A stretch of DNA of 64,000 bases from Cepaea nemoralis (GCA_014155875.1 JACEFZ010016131.1:62001-126000); one strand, 5' to 3'. Shown: positions 46,155 to 56,598, counted from the first letter of the stretch. Notes: a model not told the origin generated them from the letters alone. Numbers and translations are program-made.

Positions 46155-46583
46155 TCATCTATCACTTCTCCATTTCTTTAATAACCTCAAATTTTTTTCT
46201 ATAATTGCAATATCTACATCAATGTCGCTATCCTCTCGAGGAGAGCTATCTTCTTTCATATCCGCTTCTTCATCAGTTTCTGACTTTTCATCCATCTCTT
46301 GTTCCCCATCTGTATATCCATTACTAGCAACCGCTAATCTCTTCCTTTCTACATCCAATCTAATTTTTCTGTCTTGCCGTCTCAACAGATTTTCAAAAAG
46401 TGGCATCTCTTCCTCACTCGAAGAATTCTCTCTAAGTTTCCTTTGCCTCTTAATTTCTTTTTCTTTCTGTCTATCCAACTTTCTTTTTACTGCTTGTCTT
46501 GTATTCATAAATGGAGGTTCAATATTTTCCTTAACTGACTCTTCACTCATATAATCGTCATACACATTATTTTCCTCTGTCAT
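46155..46583 (-). CDS. ORF3 of the Ty3/Gypsy element, unknown charged protein
   Basis: 142 residues starting at ATG 46583-46581. The start overlaps the pol stop as ATGA, an arrangement that favours reinitiation. It has an acidic N-terminus, a strongly basic helix (KRKLDRQKEKEIKRQRKLRE, residues ~33-52) like a nuclear localisation or nucleic-acid-binding segment, then an acidic Ser/Glu/Asp-rich middle and a hydrophobic-basic end (IAIIEKNLRLLKKWRSDR). No signal peptide or membrane segment, so it is not an envelope despite sitting where env would be. I do not recognise a family. Its intact frame in a young element suggests a function. Confidence 0.7.
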   Translation of the reverse strand: MTEENNVYDDYMSEESVKENIEPPFMNTRQAVKRKLDRQKEKEIKRQRKLRENSSSEEEMPLFENLLRRQDRKIRLDVERKRLAVASNGYTDGEQEMDEKSETDEEADMKEDSSPREDSDIDVDIAIIEKNLRLLKKWRSDR

Positions 46584-49500
46584 GACTGTTTTGGTATCGT
46601 TTCTTCTTGTTCAGCTGTATTAGATGCTGTTGTTACTTGTTTTCCATTCTCTATAGGCCTTGGATAACCCGATTGTCTGACGATCTGTCCACCCGACAAT
46701 ATTTCTTCGGAACAATAATTATTATTATTATTATTCTCTGCATCCCTTTCTTCATTATCCCGCCTTAAGTGTTCTACATGTGAACGTGCAACATGCCCTG
46801 AAATTTGATTCTTAATAGTATACGACACTGGACCTTTTTTTTCTAAAATATAGTATCCCGGGACCCAATGAGCATCAAACTTAGAGTTTTTTCTATGTTT
46901 TTTATAATATACCCTATCACCTACGTTAAACTCTTGTAAGTGTGCATTTTTATTTGCGTATTTCTTCTGTCTTTCTCTAGCCTTAATTATATTATTTCTT
47001 AAACGTACATGTGCTTTATGCATCTCTTGCAACCTTGTTTCTTGAAAATCTTCCCCCAAATATTTTCTCCTAGGTTTTAATAAATTATCAATTGGCAATA
47101 TCGGTTCTCTTCCATGTACTAAGTAAAATGGTGAGAAACCTGTTCCTTCATTTTCGTGTGTACGTATCGCCGCTAATGCCATCCCCAAATAAAGATCCCA
47201 ATCCATATCGTGTTCTTCTACATTTTTCGCTAGAATATTGTATAGTGTTCTATGTTGTCTCTCATTTTTAGCGTTAGAAGTCGGTCTGTAATATGAAGTT
47301 CTAATGTGTTTTATATTCCAATCTTTTACCAATTTCTCAAACTTTTTATTTACAAACTCTTTCCCATTGTCTGTAAGTATTATTTGTGGACACCCAAACC
47401 TTGGTATAAATTCTTGTAAAAGCATATTTATAACTGAATCCGCACTCTTGTCTGGAATTGGATATACTTCTGGCCAAAGACTATATGAATCAACTATATG
47501 TAGTAAGTATACATTTCCCGATAACGTTTTTGGATGAGGACCTGAAATATCCAAACTTACTTTCTGCATTGGAAATTGAGGAATATCGGTATCTTGTAAA
47601 GGACATTTAATTATCTTCATGTTCCTTAACCTACACTTTTCACATGCTTCAACATATTCATATACGCTTTTGAATAAATTCGGCCAATAATATTTACTGC
47701 TAATAGCCTTCACTAACTTATCTCGTCCAAAATGACCATTATTATCGTGGTACGCCTTTAAGACTTCTTGTTCTAAATGTTTCGGAATATATTTTCTTAC
47801 TCCTTCACCTTTTTCATTGATATAATATAATTGATTGTCTTCTTGTAACTCTACAAACTTTCTTTTAAAACTATTTTCCCCTGTTTCTTTCAATTTCTTT
47901 TTTATCTGTACTACTTTCGGATCCAATTCTTGTTCTGTTTTCATATCAAACTGTTCTAAATGTGGGTCTTCTGTTCTAGCTTCCGACTCTTGCTCCGATG
48001 GTAAACTCTCAAATTCTTCCCTATTTATTATGGCAGAATCTAATATATTAACTTGCCAGTTTCGATCATCTACCTCTGGTTCAACTTCATCTTCCGTGTT
48101 TCCTGATGACTGTGGGTACGGGATCCTAGACAAAAGATCGGCGCACGTATTATGTTTTCCTGACACATATTCAACCTTAGCATTGTACCCTTGTAAATTC
48201 AATGCCCACGTTTGTATTTTCCTATTTTGTATTGGTGCTTCTAATATCGACTTTAATGGCATGTGGTCAGTTCTAATAATGAAATTGGCGTTATGTAAGT
48301 AATAATTTAGTTTTTGCAGAGCGTAGTGTATAGCATATGCTTCTTTCTCAATAATCGGCCATTTCTTTTGAGTCTTGCTGAGTTTATGAGACAAGAAATA
48401 GATTGGTCTTTCATTTTTAACCCCTGGTATTCCAGATTCTTCTCCTTCATATGGTTGAACCAAACATGCTCCTATTGCATTGTCTGAAGCATCTGTGTAT
48501 AGTATTAGTTGTTTATTCAGGTCTGGATGTGTTAATAATGGTACCACCGTTAAGCTATCTTTTAAAAGTTCAAATGCTTTTTGACACTCATCATCCCACT
48601 TAAATCTAGCATATTTTCCCGTTAAATTCGTAATAGGTATTGCTATCTTAGAAAAGGCTGGTACAAACCGCCGATAATACGCACAGGTTCCTATAAAAGC
48701 TCTTACTTCCTTAACGTTAGTGGGAGGAGGTAACTCTTTAATAACTTTTATTTTTTCCATGTCTGGTTTAATACCTTCCCTATTTATTATATAGCCTAAA
48801 TATTTTGTTTCTGTCTTTAAAAACTGACACTTACTAAGCTTTAATTTAACGTCATGCCTTCTTAATCTGTCAAATACTAGTCTAACATGTTTTAAATGAT
48901 TCTCTACATCTCCTTTCGTAAAAATCAATACGTCATCAATATATGCTAAGGCAAAACTTTGCATACCATCTAGTACTTCATTCATTAAGAACATATAGTG
49001 AGATGGTGCATTTTTGAGACCAAATGGCATACGCAAAAATTCGTACGAACCCATATGAGTACAAAAGGCACTTTTATTTTGAGCATCCTTCGACATCGGT
49101 ATACACCAAAATCCTGACCTAGCGTCTAGTGTTGTGAAATATGTAGAACCATTAAGCAGCCCCAAAATATCATCAATTACTGGCAGTGGGTACGCTACAT
49201 TTTTAGTAATTTTATTTAACGCCCTGTAGTCGCAACAGAACCTGTTCGAACCATCAGATTTGGCCACAATTACCACCGGAGATGACCATTCTGATTTTGA
49301 TCTTGTTATTATGCCTGCTTTCAACATATCTTCTATTGCCTTTTCTACTACTTCTCTATTTCTTAACGGAGTTCTGTATGGTTTTAAACTAATTGGTGGA
49401 TGATCTCCCGTGTTTATTTCCATCGTAACTGTTCGTGTCTTACCCAATTCTAAATCATTTATCGCAAACACATCTTGATTTTGTTTTATAAATTGTTCTA

Positions 49501-50539
49501 ACACTTCCTTATTTTCTGGTGAAGTTTTTAATTGTGCTAACAATTCTTTTTCTCTTGTTACTTTGTCTAGTGAATGTATTTGTGCTGTATTTCTTCTATA
49601 TGGATGGATCAATTCATCCATTCTTGCGTTCCCTTTCCTTCTGTATCCGCGTCTATTATTACTTCTTTCATTAGAGGTTTCTGAATAACTTATTCCCACC
49701 ATATTTACTCTATCTGTTGCCAATATGTCACTAACGCTGTCATGTTCTAGCTTAGCTATTACACATCCTCTGTATAATTTAATTTCCCTACCTGTGTTAT
49801 TAATAACCATTACTGGAAATGTTAAACTTTTATCTAATTCTATTATTCCATCCGGGACTTCTAAACCTGGCTCATCAATTATTTCATTTTGCAATTCTGT
49901 GATTCTGACTATGTTTCCTGCTACATAATACGGATTTCTCTTCAATCTTGCTTGTATCAAATTAACTGACTGTGGTTTTAAATTCATGGTTGTTTTAACT
50001 CTAACTAATGTCGACACATGCATATCTTCTTCTAGATCTACGTAAACATCTTGGAATTTTAATTTATGCAAATCAAATAAAAGTCTCACCCCATTTTTCA
50101 ATAAAAAATCTCGTCCCAATATCATATTTCTATTTAAATCTTTAACCACATGGAACATATGCCTAACATTTATCCCTCCTAATTTCAAATTTATCATCGT
50201 TTGTCCTAACACTTCTAATTTTTGTCCCGTTACCGAATGAAGATTCTCTTGAATTCTAATTATTTTACAATTTTTTAACATACGATATAAAAATGCTTCT
50301 TTAATCACGCTAACTTGTGCTCCCGAATCAACTAATGTTCTAACTTTATATTTTCCTATCTGTACTATACATGAGCTAGGATCTACCATATTTAATGACA
50401 ATTGCTTTACCTCAGCTTGTTTTTTATTTCTAAATGTTCTATTATACTCATCCTTTGGGTTTTTAATATATTGATGCCCTTTCTGGATCTTACTATCTTC
50501 CCTCTTACTGCCGATCCTATTCAATAAGCGGGATGCCAA
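46580..50539 (-). CDS. pol: Pol polyprotein: protease, reverse transcriptase, RNase H, integrase
   Basis: About 1,319 residues. Aspartic protease with LVDSGAQ (D71). RT with TTLDARSGFW (D472) and YIDD (533-536). RNase H with YTDAS (D683), a conserved E around 732 and RTDH (D758). Integrase with an HHCC finger (H931, H936, C966, C969), catalytic D997, D1057 (TDNGKEF) and E1093 (KNERQH, D-35-E spacing), and a C-terminal GPVSY motif of GPY/F type. The first codon at 50539 is TTG, not ATG, and lies exactly where a -1 slip on GGGAAAT would resume, so it is probably made as a Gag-Pol fusion. No inactivating change seen. Confidence 0.96.
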   Translation of the reverse strand: MASRLLNRIGSKREDSKIQKGHQYIKNPKDEYNRTFRNKKQAEVKQLSLNMVDPSSCIVQIGKYKVRTLVDSGAQVSVIKEAFLYRMLKNCKIIRIQENLHSVTGQKLEVLGQTMINLKLGGINVRHMFHVVKDLNRNMILGRDFLLKNGVRLLFDLHKLKFQDVYVDLEEDMHVSTLVRVKTTMNLKPQSVNLIQARLKRNPYYVAGNIVRITELQNEIIDEPGLEVPDGIIELDKSLTFPVMVINNTGREIKLYRGCVIAKLEHDSVSDILATDRVNMVGISYSETSNERSNNRRGYRRKGNARMDELIHPYRRNTAQIHSLDKVTREKELLAQLKTSPENKEVLEQFIKQNQDVFAINDLELGKTRTVTMEINTGDHPPISLKPYRTPLRNREVVEKAIEDMLKAGIITRSKSEWSSPVVIVAKSDGSNRFCCDYRALNKITKNVAYPLPVIDDILGLLNGSTYFTTLDARSGFWCIPMSKDAQNKSAFCTHMGSYEFLRMPFGLKNAPSHYMFLMNEVLDGMQSFALAYIDDVLIFTKGDVENHLKHVRLVFDRLRRHDVKLKLSKCQFLKTETKYLGYIINREGIKPDMEKIKVIKELPPPTNVKEVRAFIGTCAYYRRFVPAFSKIAIPITNLTGKYARFKWDDECQKAFELLKDSLTVVPLLTHPDLNKQLILYTDASDNAIGACLVQPYEGEESGIPGVKNERPIYFLSHKLSKTQKKWPIIEKEAYAIHYALQKLNYYLHNANFIIRTDHMPLKSILEAPIQNRKIQTWALNLQGYNAKVEYVSGKHNTCADLLSRIPYPQSSGNTEDEVEPEVDDRNWQVNILDSAIINREEFESLPSEQESEARTEDPHLEQFDMKTEQELDPKVVQIKKKLKETGENSFKRKFVELQEDNQLYYINEKGEGVRKYIPKHLEQEVLKAYHDNNGHFGRDKLVKAISSKYYWPNLFKSVYEYVEACEKCRLRNMKIIKCPLQDTDIPQFPMQKVSLDISGPHPKTLSGNVYLLHIVDSYSLWPEVYPIPDKSADSVINMLLQEFIPRFGCPQIILTDNGKEFVNKKFEKLVKDWNIKHIRTSYYRPTSNAKNERQHRTLYNILAKNVEEHDMDWDLYLGMALAAIRTHENEGTGFSPFYLVHGREPILPIDNLLKPRRKYLGEDFQETRLQEMHKAHVRLRNNIIKARERQKKYANKNAHLQEFNVGDRVYYKKHRKNSKFDAHWVPGYYILEKKGPVSYTIKNQISGHVARSHVEHLRRDNEERDAENNNNNNYCSEEILSGGQIVRQSGYPRPIENGKQVTTASNTAEQEETIPKQS

Positions 50540-51531
50540 TTTCCCTGATTTCCTGACCTTCTAAAATTTCTCTGTATTTCTCCAGAATTCCAATTTGCTG
50601 GTCTGCCATTTGCCATTCTATTCTGTATACTCGTCTGAACACCTCTACCATTTTGCGTAATCGATGGGCCACTTCTGTTACCACAAAAGCGAAAAATGTG
50701 CCCACGTTGGTGACATCCCCAACAAACCACATTCGAGTTATTTGTGTTACCTTCCATGTTTCTTACAGTATTTCTCACTTGTCCTCTTCTATCTTGATTA
50801 TATACATTCTCGTTTCTTTGCACCATCTGTATTTCTCCTCGTCTTCCTCTCCATCCATGTCTATACTGACCTATTTCCATAGGTTCTTCAATTCTATCTT
50901 CTGAACTACTACCTAACTCTCGTCCTACCCTTAGCCTAAACCTTCTCCTCAAGCTTTCCTCTTGTATAGCGATATCTACCGCTTGTGACAATCTTGCAGG
51001 ATTCTCTCTTAATAATTTAAATTTCAATCCATCTGACCTAATCCCATCAACAAAAATCCCCACCAACATCCGTTCCACTTCTTCTGCTCGTACATTCTGT
51101 CCTAAGAATGACTCTTCAGCTAAGTTGATTAACCTGTCACTGTATAGCTGAACACTTTCTGTGCTGTTTTGTCTAGTCTGTCGCAATACTGAGAATGCGT
51201 GTTGTGGATCAGTAATTTCAGCATATTTTCTTGCGAGATCATCTTTGAATTCTTCCCAAGTTTCACCTCCTGCTGCTTCTAACTTTCTTCTAATATGGTC
51301 AGAAACTGGACTTGTACTTGTTCTGTATGCCAAGTTCTTTTTCTCTGCGTCTGTAGCATTTACTAAATATGCATGTTTTTCAATGGAAATAATCCATTTC
51401 TTAAACTGATTTGCTTGACCACTAAATCTTTCAACATCATTGCTTATATTCTGTTGTCTTAACACCGCATCCAACCTTGATATTGCCCCGCCAACTCCAG
51501 TGAGTACCTGTGAAAAATCTTGGGATTCCAT
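50521..51531 (-). CDS. gag: Gag of the Ty3/Gypsy element
   Basis: I start at ATG 51531-51529 (MESQDFSQVLTGVGG); the frame is open 25 codons further upstream, but that part looks like leader. A capsid-like region (NQFKKWIISIEKHAYL, EEFKDDLARKYAEI, LRQTRQNSTESVQLYSDRL) of retrotransposon Gag type is followed by an Arg-rich stretch and one CCHC zinc knuckle (CWGCHQRGHIFRFC). Stop at 50523-50521. It overlaps pol by 19 bases in the next frame. Length ~336 residues is normal for this class. Confidence 0.93.
   Translation of the reverse strand: MESQDFSQVLTGVGGAISRLDAVLRQQNISNDVERFSGQANQFKKWIISIEKHAYLVNATDAEKKNLAYRTSTSPVSDHIRRKLEAAGGETWEEFKDDLARKYAEITDPQHAFSVLRQTRQNSTESVQLYSDRLINLAEESFLGQNVRAEEVERMLVGIFVDGIRSDGLKFKLLRENPARLSQAVDIAIQEESLRRRFRLRVGRELGSSSEDRIEEPMEIGQYRHGWRGRRGEIQMVQRNENVYNQDRRGQVRNTVRNMEGNTNNSNVVCWGCHQRGHIFRFCGNRSGPSITQNGRGVQTSIQNRMANGRPANWNSGEIQRNFRRSGNQGNWHPAY
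50539..50545 (-). promoter_or_regulatory. candidate -1 ribosomal frameshift site
   Basis: Minus strand heptamer G GGA AAT in gag phase fits X XXY YYZ (X=G, Y=A, Z=T). After slipping, the next codon is TTG at 50539-50537, which is the pol frame; the gag stop follows 5 codons later. A possible 5-bp stem (GGATC..GATCC) lies downstream. Confidence 0.7.
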
Positions 51532-52557
51532 CCTAAAATTTATAATTATCAAGCAATATACAAATATTTCAACAATATTGATTTCAAACCCAGCAACAAT
51601 ACACAATCTGTTAATTACTCTAATATTATCTAATTAACTTAACTAAATCCTCCAATCGAAGATCCTGACGAAGAAATATTCCTGTTTCAACCCTAAATTT
51701 TGATAAAAGAATTTAAATGACCTCCTGATTCAGAATTTCCTACACCACATAAAAAAAAAGACTCTAATCAAGCTCGTTAAAATGATCAGAACAACGAAGA
51801 GCGTCTGGATTTCTTTCCTTACTAATTTACTTGAAGTCGAATTCAGATTATTTCCAATTAATTCCTAACGAAGATCACGCTCGATATCAGGCTCGCAACA
51901 AGACTTTGATTACCTGCTCGATTACTGTAGATTCCCTTCAGATAAATTCACCTTCATGCAAGAAGCGACAATTGCTCACGACTTCAGCAAAAAATCTTTA
52001 CTTTCTAGCAGCAATGTGTGACTTTCATATATCTCAAACGTAATCCAGTCAACAACAACCGGACTTAAAGCTGACGCTATCCAGTCTCTTATTTTCATGT
52101 GGAACTCTCGCCATGGTCAATTTAAATAGTTGAAACAAGTTTCATTTATGAAGTGACTGTATAAAGTATTGCAGACCTTGATTTCATAATTCTGGAATTC
52201 ATACCATAACCTTGAGTTCACCTTAAACAGTCCCACGGGTTAAAACTCATAATGATTTTTGATGCAGAACGGCATTACTTGATCTCAATATAGCATTTTG
52301 CGTTGATCAATTCTCCAGTTAATTTCATAACTACGTAAAAACATCAGTCTTTCAAAAAAATATAAGTATCAATCAAACCTTTTCTTTAGCGCTGACCTTG
52401 AAATTGGATCTCCTTCTTAATCAGGAATCTAGTGCAAACCCAGAACAGCTACCAACAGTCGGCTTTCATCTGTTGTTTTTCAAATTAATTACTTCTCCAG
52501 ACATGCCCGACATAACTATGGCGGTATTCTCTCTCCGCGACCTCCCATGTTTCGTAA
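51532..52557 (-). other. 5' leader of the Ty3/Gypsy element
   Basis: About 1 kb between primer site and gag. AT-rich with only short ORFs. Confidence 0.6.
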
Positions 52558-52571
52558 GGTCAAAGGCACCA
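52558..52571 (-). promoter_or_regulatory. candidate primer-binding site
   Basis: Minus strand TGGTGCCTTTGACC, 11 bases inside the 5' LTR. TGG fits a CCA end; the tRNA was not identified. Confidence 0.45.
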
Positions 52572-52582
52572 AATCAGCCTCG

Positions 52583-52877
52583 TGTGACAGTGCTACACAC
52601 AAAGGCTATGATCATGAACGTATAGCACCAGACAAGTCAGTCTTCGCGTTGTTAGAAAAGGATTTTATTGATGAATCATTCTAGCTCAGCACATATGATG
52701 GAGACTCTCTTCTCGGTGTTGACATCTGTTCTCACTGGCCCCCAAGTGACGTGTGTGTTTTTCTAGATACCCTTCTTCATTCGTGCACACACGTTCACTA
52801 TGGTTTTTCCCCCTAGTCAAGGAATGCGCAGCATTCCTTAACTCTTTACTCCTAACCTAGAATCCCTCACTGTTACA
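52583..52877 (-). repeat. 5' LTR
   Basis: Same 295-bp sequence as the 3' LTR; followed by ATAG. Confidence 0.95.
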
Positions 52878-53130
52878 ATAGTTGTAATACTCAGCAGCCG
52901 TGGATATAGTTGTAATACTCAGCAGCCGTGGATATAGTTGTAATACTCAGCAGCAGTGGATGTTGTAGTAATACTTAGCAGCCGTGGATGTAGTAGTAAT
53001 ACTCAGCAGCCGTGGATGTAGTAGTAATACTCAGCAACAGTGGATATAGTTGTAATGCTCAGCAACAGTGAATGTAGTAGTAATACTCAGCAACAGTGGA
53101 TGTAGTAGTAATTTTCAGCAGCTGTGCTTC
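52878..53130 (+). repeat. 28-bp minisatellite, right part
   Basis: Continues the array cut at 44653. Later units read GGATGTAGTAGTAATACTCA. Confidence 0.9.
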
Positions 53131-53595
53131 TTCTAATGCAACACAAGCCAAGAGCCAACTCACTCAAATCCGACTGTAGACTTGTTCACGCCTGGTTAGC
53201 TTTGGCAGCTAAGGTTGTTCACGAGATGAAGTTGTAGCCAGTCTCACGAGTCTATTTAGTCTCATGTTTGTGTACGGCCAAATTGTCGCTGTAGCTACGA
53301 ATTGTGTTTTGTATATGGCCAAGTCGTTGCTGTTGCTATGAATTGTGTTTTATGCGACGCTTTCGGCAATCTGCACTCTGAAAATGTCCGAAATTAATGG
53401 AATAACGCCCCGGTGCAATGAAATTGTTCATCTGGCCGCCTCGTTTAGAGTGTATGCAAACACGTCTACATTCAGGTGATATACAGGAACAGGATATGTA
53501 CATATGTCACCTGAATTTAGATGTTGCTGGATACACTAAATGAGACAACAGGGTATAGATTGCTTGGAGATCAGAATGCAATTTTCTTGCCTCGT
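53131..53595. other. intron 1 sequence without a recognised feature
   Basis: No coding or repeat signature beyond short direct repeats. Confidence 0.4.
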
Positions 53596-53599
53596 TTTT

Positions 53600-54480
53600 G
53601 TTTTTTTTATAGGACACGTGACACGACAGAATAAACCGCCTTTATGGTACTACTTTGAATATCCTGGCTCCACAGTGAACAAGAATGGGGATTTTTATGT
53701 GACACGGCAGACGAGAATAAACCGTCTTTATGGTACTGCTTTGAATATCTTGGCTCAATAGGGAACAAGAATGGGGATTTTTTTTCAACAGAAGTTTCTG
53801 ACGATAGCCATGCAGAGAGTAAACTGTACTAAGAAAATGTGGCGCCCCACCAGCCAGCAAATTGAAATAACTGTTGAGAACATGCATCTTTCCAGAGGCT
53901 TCATATGGATGTCAGTTATGGATCATTTCGCAATCGATAAAAAAGAACACTGAAGCTTTTGAGCTCAGATGTTATTAACAATTTCGCAGAATATGACGGC
54001 CCGAGAAGAAGAAATAAGGGCCGTGCCGTGCTATGATACAGAGAGGCGGCCGTATCAGGCGGCACCGTAAGAGGGCTTCATAAGGGGGCGGCATATTTAA
54101 AGAAAAAACTTGTAAGGGGCGGTATTTGGAAGACTTGCATCATACTGAGAAAATCTACGGCACCGTACTGGAAGAAATATATTAAGATGTTACAAGATGG
54201 GGACATCGGAGAAATGTGGCCCAGAACCAATATCATGTTTTGCATACTTTAGCCACATGAAACTTCGCGATGGCTTGGAGAGAAGAATGATGGAAGCCAG
54301 GGTCGACCAGCACTAAGAGCGTACAGTCCACAGCAAACACCTAAGACTTGAGGGCGATTGAGGCATGAGAAATGACCAGTGATAGAGAGGCCTCTCAGCG
54401 CACCGTGATGAGAGCGACCTTCTGACAAGGGCCTGCTACGTAATACTTTGTGGAACTGCACTGATTATCACTCCAAGAGA
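53600..54480 (+). pseudogene. decayed LINE post-RT region
   Basis: FEYLGSIGNKNGDFFS-like start, present twice through an ~80-bp tandem duplication, scattered similarity, then MKLRDGLERRMMEARVD and a degenerate RHRDESDLLTRA end. This is the order of LINE C-terminal regions, but of a different family from the short tails. No intact frame. Confidence 0.5.
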
Positions 54481-54574
54481 AAGCGACAAGCTGTATGCGA
54501 AACAGTTGCTTGCAGGGACACAAATGGTCAGAGAAATGTATGAACCGTATAGTTAAAGTTACCTTCATAACCTT

Positions 54575-54780
54575 TACAGGACATAGCAGTCAACCCCAAC
54601 ATTTATGGCTGTTTGTAATTTCTTATAATGTTAACTTTTAGTTTGCCAATTATTTCTGAACGACCGGCACTCATGCCATTGCATGGAAACCAACTCAATG
54701 TGGTCTGCTTACAAATCGCCCGCAACTGTGTTACGAATACGGTATGCGGGATTACGAATTGCATCCATATAGGCACGTTG
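54575..54780 (-). repeat. SINE-C copy
   Basis: GCAGTCAACCCCAACATTT, AACGACCGGCACTCATGCC and TTACGAATACGGTATGCGG. Confidence 0.65.
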
Positions 54781-55018
54781 CGAATATGAATATGTATCTC
54801 AAGGGAAACCAGTACTCTGTTGAGACAGACATTTGTAATCATTGTAAAGAATTTTTAAGAAACTAACAAATTATTATTGCTATGGGGTTCCAAAAAGTAA
54901 GAAAGCCAGGCTTGCTTAGCATAATTCGACATATGCTTTGACCACCAGGTCCACTTTCATGAATTCTGTACTCAAGCACATACAGTTTTATCTTACTCAA
55001 TCTCTTCACCCCGTATAG

Positions 55019-55190
55019 AAAAGCCAGTGACGAGCTGACGGAGATCAAGATGGATACAAACGACGAGTGTGGAAATTCATCAATTGACGCTGTGGTATTG
55101 GTGCATACTGCAGCCGATCATTTCAAGCGCAGAGAGCGGTTCAGAATGGCCTATGCAAACTATAGTAACACCAAGCCATACCGACTCAAG
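55019..55190 (+). CDS. GT31 / beta-1,3-galactosyltransferase-like, second coding exon
   Basis: Acceptor CCCGTATAG at 55018; the first base completes the split codon from 36083. It encodes ASDELTEIKMDTNDE and then IDAVVLVHTAADHFKRRERF, ending YSNTKPYRLK. The hydrophobic strand followed by H-F-x-R-R-x-R-F-R is the start of the galactosyltransferase domain of GT31 enzymes (usually V-x-S-x-x-x-x-x-x-R-R-x-A-I-R). Donor CTCAAG/GTAAGC at 55190/55191, phase 0. The last ~30 bases of this exon plus its donor are the seed of the 55-bp array that follows. Confidence 0.88.
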
Positions 55191-56310
55191 GTAAGCATGT
55201 TTACTAGATGTTTGGTACAACAACACCAAGACATACCGACTCAAGGTAAGCATGTTTACTAGATATTCGGTACAGGAAAACCAAGACATACCGACTCAAG
55301 GTAAGCATGTTTACTAGATATTCGGTACAGGAAAACCAAGACATACCGACTCAAGGTAAGCATGTTTACTAGATGTTCGGTACAACAACACCAAGCCATA
55401 CCGACTCAAGGTAAGCATGTTTACTAGATATTCGGTACAACAACACCAAGCCATACCGACTCAAGGTAAGCATGTTTACTAGATGTTCGGTACAACAACA
55501 CCAAGACATACCGACTCAAGGTAAGCATGTTTACTAGATATTCGGTACAGGAAAACCAAGACATACCGACTCAAGGTAAGCATGTTTACTAGATATTCGG
55601 TACAGGAAAACAAAGACATACCGACTCAAGGTAAGCATGTTTACTAGATGTTCGGTACAGGGAAACCAAGACATACCGACTCAAGGTAAGCATGGTTACT
55701 AGATATTCGGTACAACAACACCAAGACATACCGAATCAAGGTAAGCATGGTTACTAGATGTTCGGTACAGGAAAACCAAGACATGCCGACTCAAGGTAAG
55801 CATGTTTTCTAGATATTCGGTACAACAACACCAAGACATACCGACTCAAAGTAAGCATGTTTACTAGATGTTCGGTACAGGAAAACCAAGACATACCGAC
55901 TCAAGGTATGCATGTTTACGAGATGCTCGGTACAACAACACCAAGACATACCGACTCAAGGTAAGCATGCTTACTAGATGTTCGGTACAGGAAAACCAAA
56001 GGATGCCGACTCAAGGTAAGCATGTTTACTAGATGTTCGGTACAGGAAAACCAAGACATACCGACTCAAGGTATGCATGTTTACGAGATATTCGGTACAA
56101 CAACACCAAGACATACCGACTCAAGGTAAGCATGTTTACTAGATGTTCGGTACAGGAAAACCAAGACATACCGACTCAAGGTAAGCATGTTTACTAGATG
56201 TTCGGTACAGGAAAACCAAGACATACCGACTCAAGGTATGCATGTTTACGAGATGTTCGGTACAACAACACCAAGACATACCGACTCAAGATAAGCATGT
56301 TTACTAGATG
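55191..56310 (+). repeat. 55-bp tandem array of exon end plus splice donor, 20 extra copies
   Basis: Each unit contains CCGACTCAAG/GTAAGCATG, i.e. the exon 2 end with its 5' splice site, plus TTTACTAGAT(A/G)TTCGGTAC and one of two linkers (AACAACACC or AGGAAAACC). Most copies keep a consensus donor; a few read GTATGC and the last reads ATAAGC. 55 is not a multiple of three. In frame with the gene, read-through past the true donor meets TAG at 55260-55262. Confidence 0.95.
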
Positions 56311-56598
56311 TTCCGTAGAGTATCGCTGCTTATTTATTCATGCGGTATTAAGTTAAGTATTATTTGTGATGGGCTATTCTTCATGTCTACTGCTACTGAT
56401 GGCTCCTTTCCGAAATGCAAGAAACACACCGATTCTAAGCATCGTGATGAGCCTTCGTGTCACGGTGTGCAAGATATGGGTTTTGTATATCTACCACCAA
56501 ATAGGGACATTTCTATGTGTGTAGAATAGCGTTTGGTTTCAGGATTCCTTTTAGAGAAGTGTAGAGATCTTAGATGATCTCATGTCTCCTCCTAAATC

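Larger units (their letters stand above)
44654..52877 (-). mobile_element. complete Ty3/Gypsy LTR retrotransposon, 8,224 bp
   Basis: Two 295-bp LTRs in direct repeat, target duplication ATAG (44650-44653 and 52878-52881), and on the minus strand the order 5' LTR, leader, gag, pol (protease-RT-RNase H-integrase), ORF3, 3' UTR, polypurine tract, 3' LTR. All reading frames are open. The integrase after RNase H defines Ty3/Gypsy order. It lies antisense in intron 1 of the galactosyltransferase gene, inside a minisatellite. By eye the LTRs have no difference, so insertion is recent and the element may be active. Confidence 0.95.

Noticed and set aside
46155..46583. Envelope gene reading of ORF3
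   Set aside because: No signal peptide, cysteine pattern or transmembrane segment; the protein is highly charged.
47304..48302. Plus-strand ORFs opposite pol
   Set aside because: Shadow frames of the long minus-strand pol gene.
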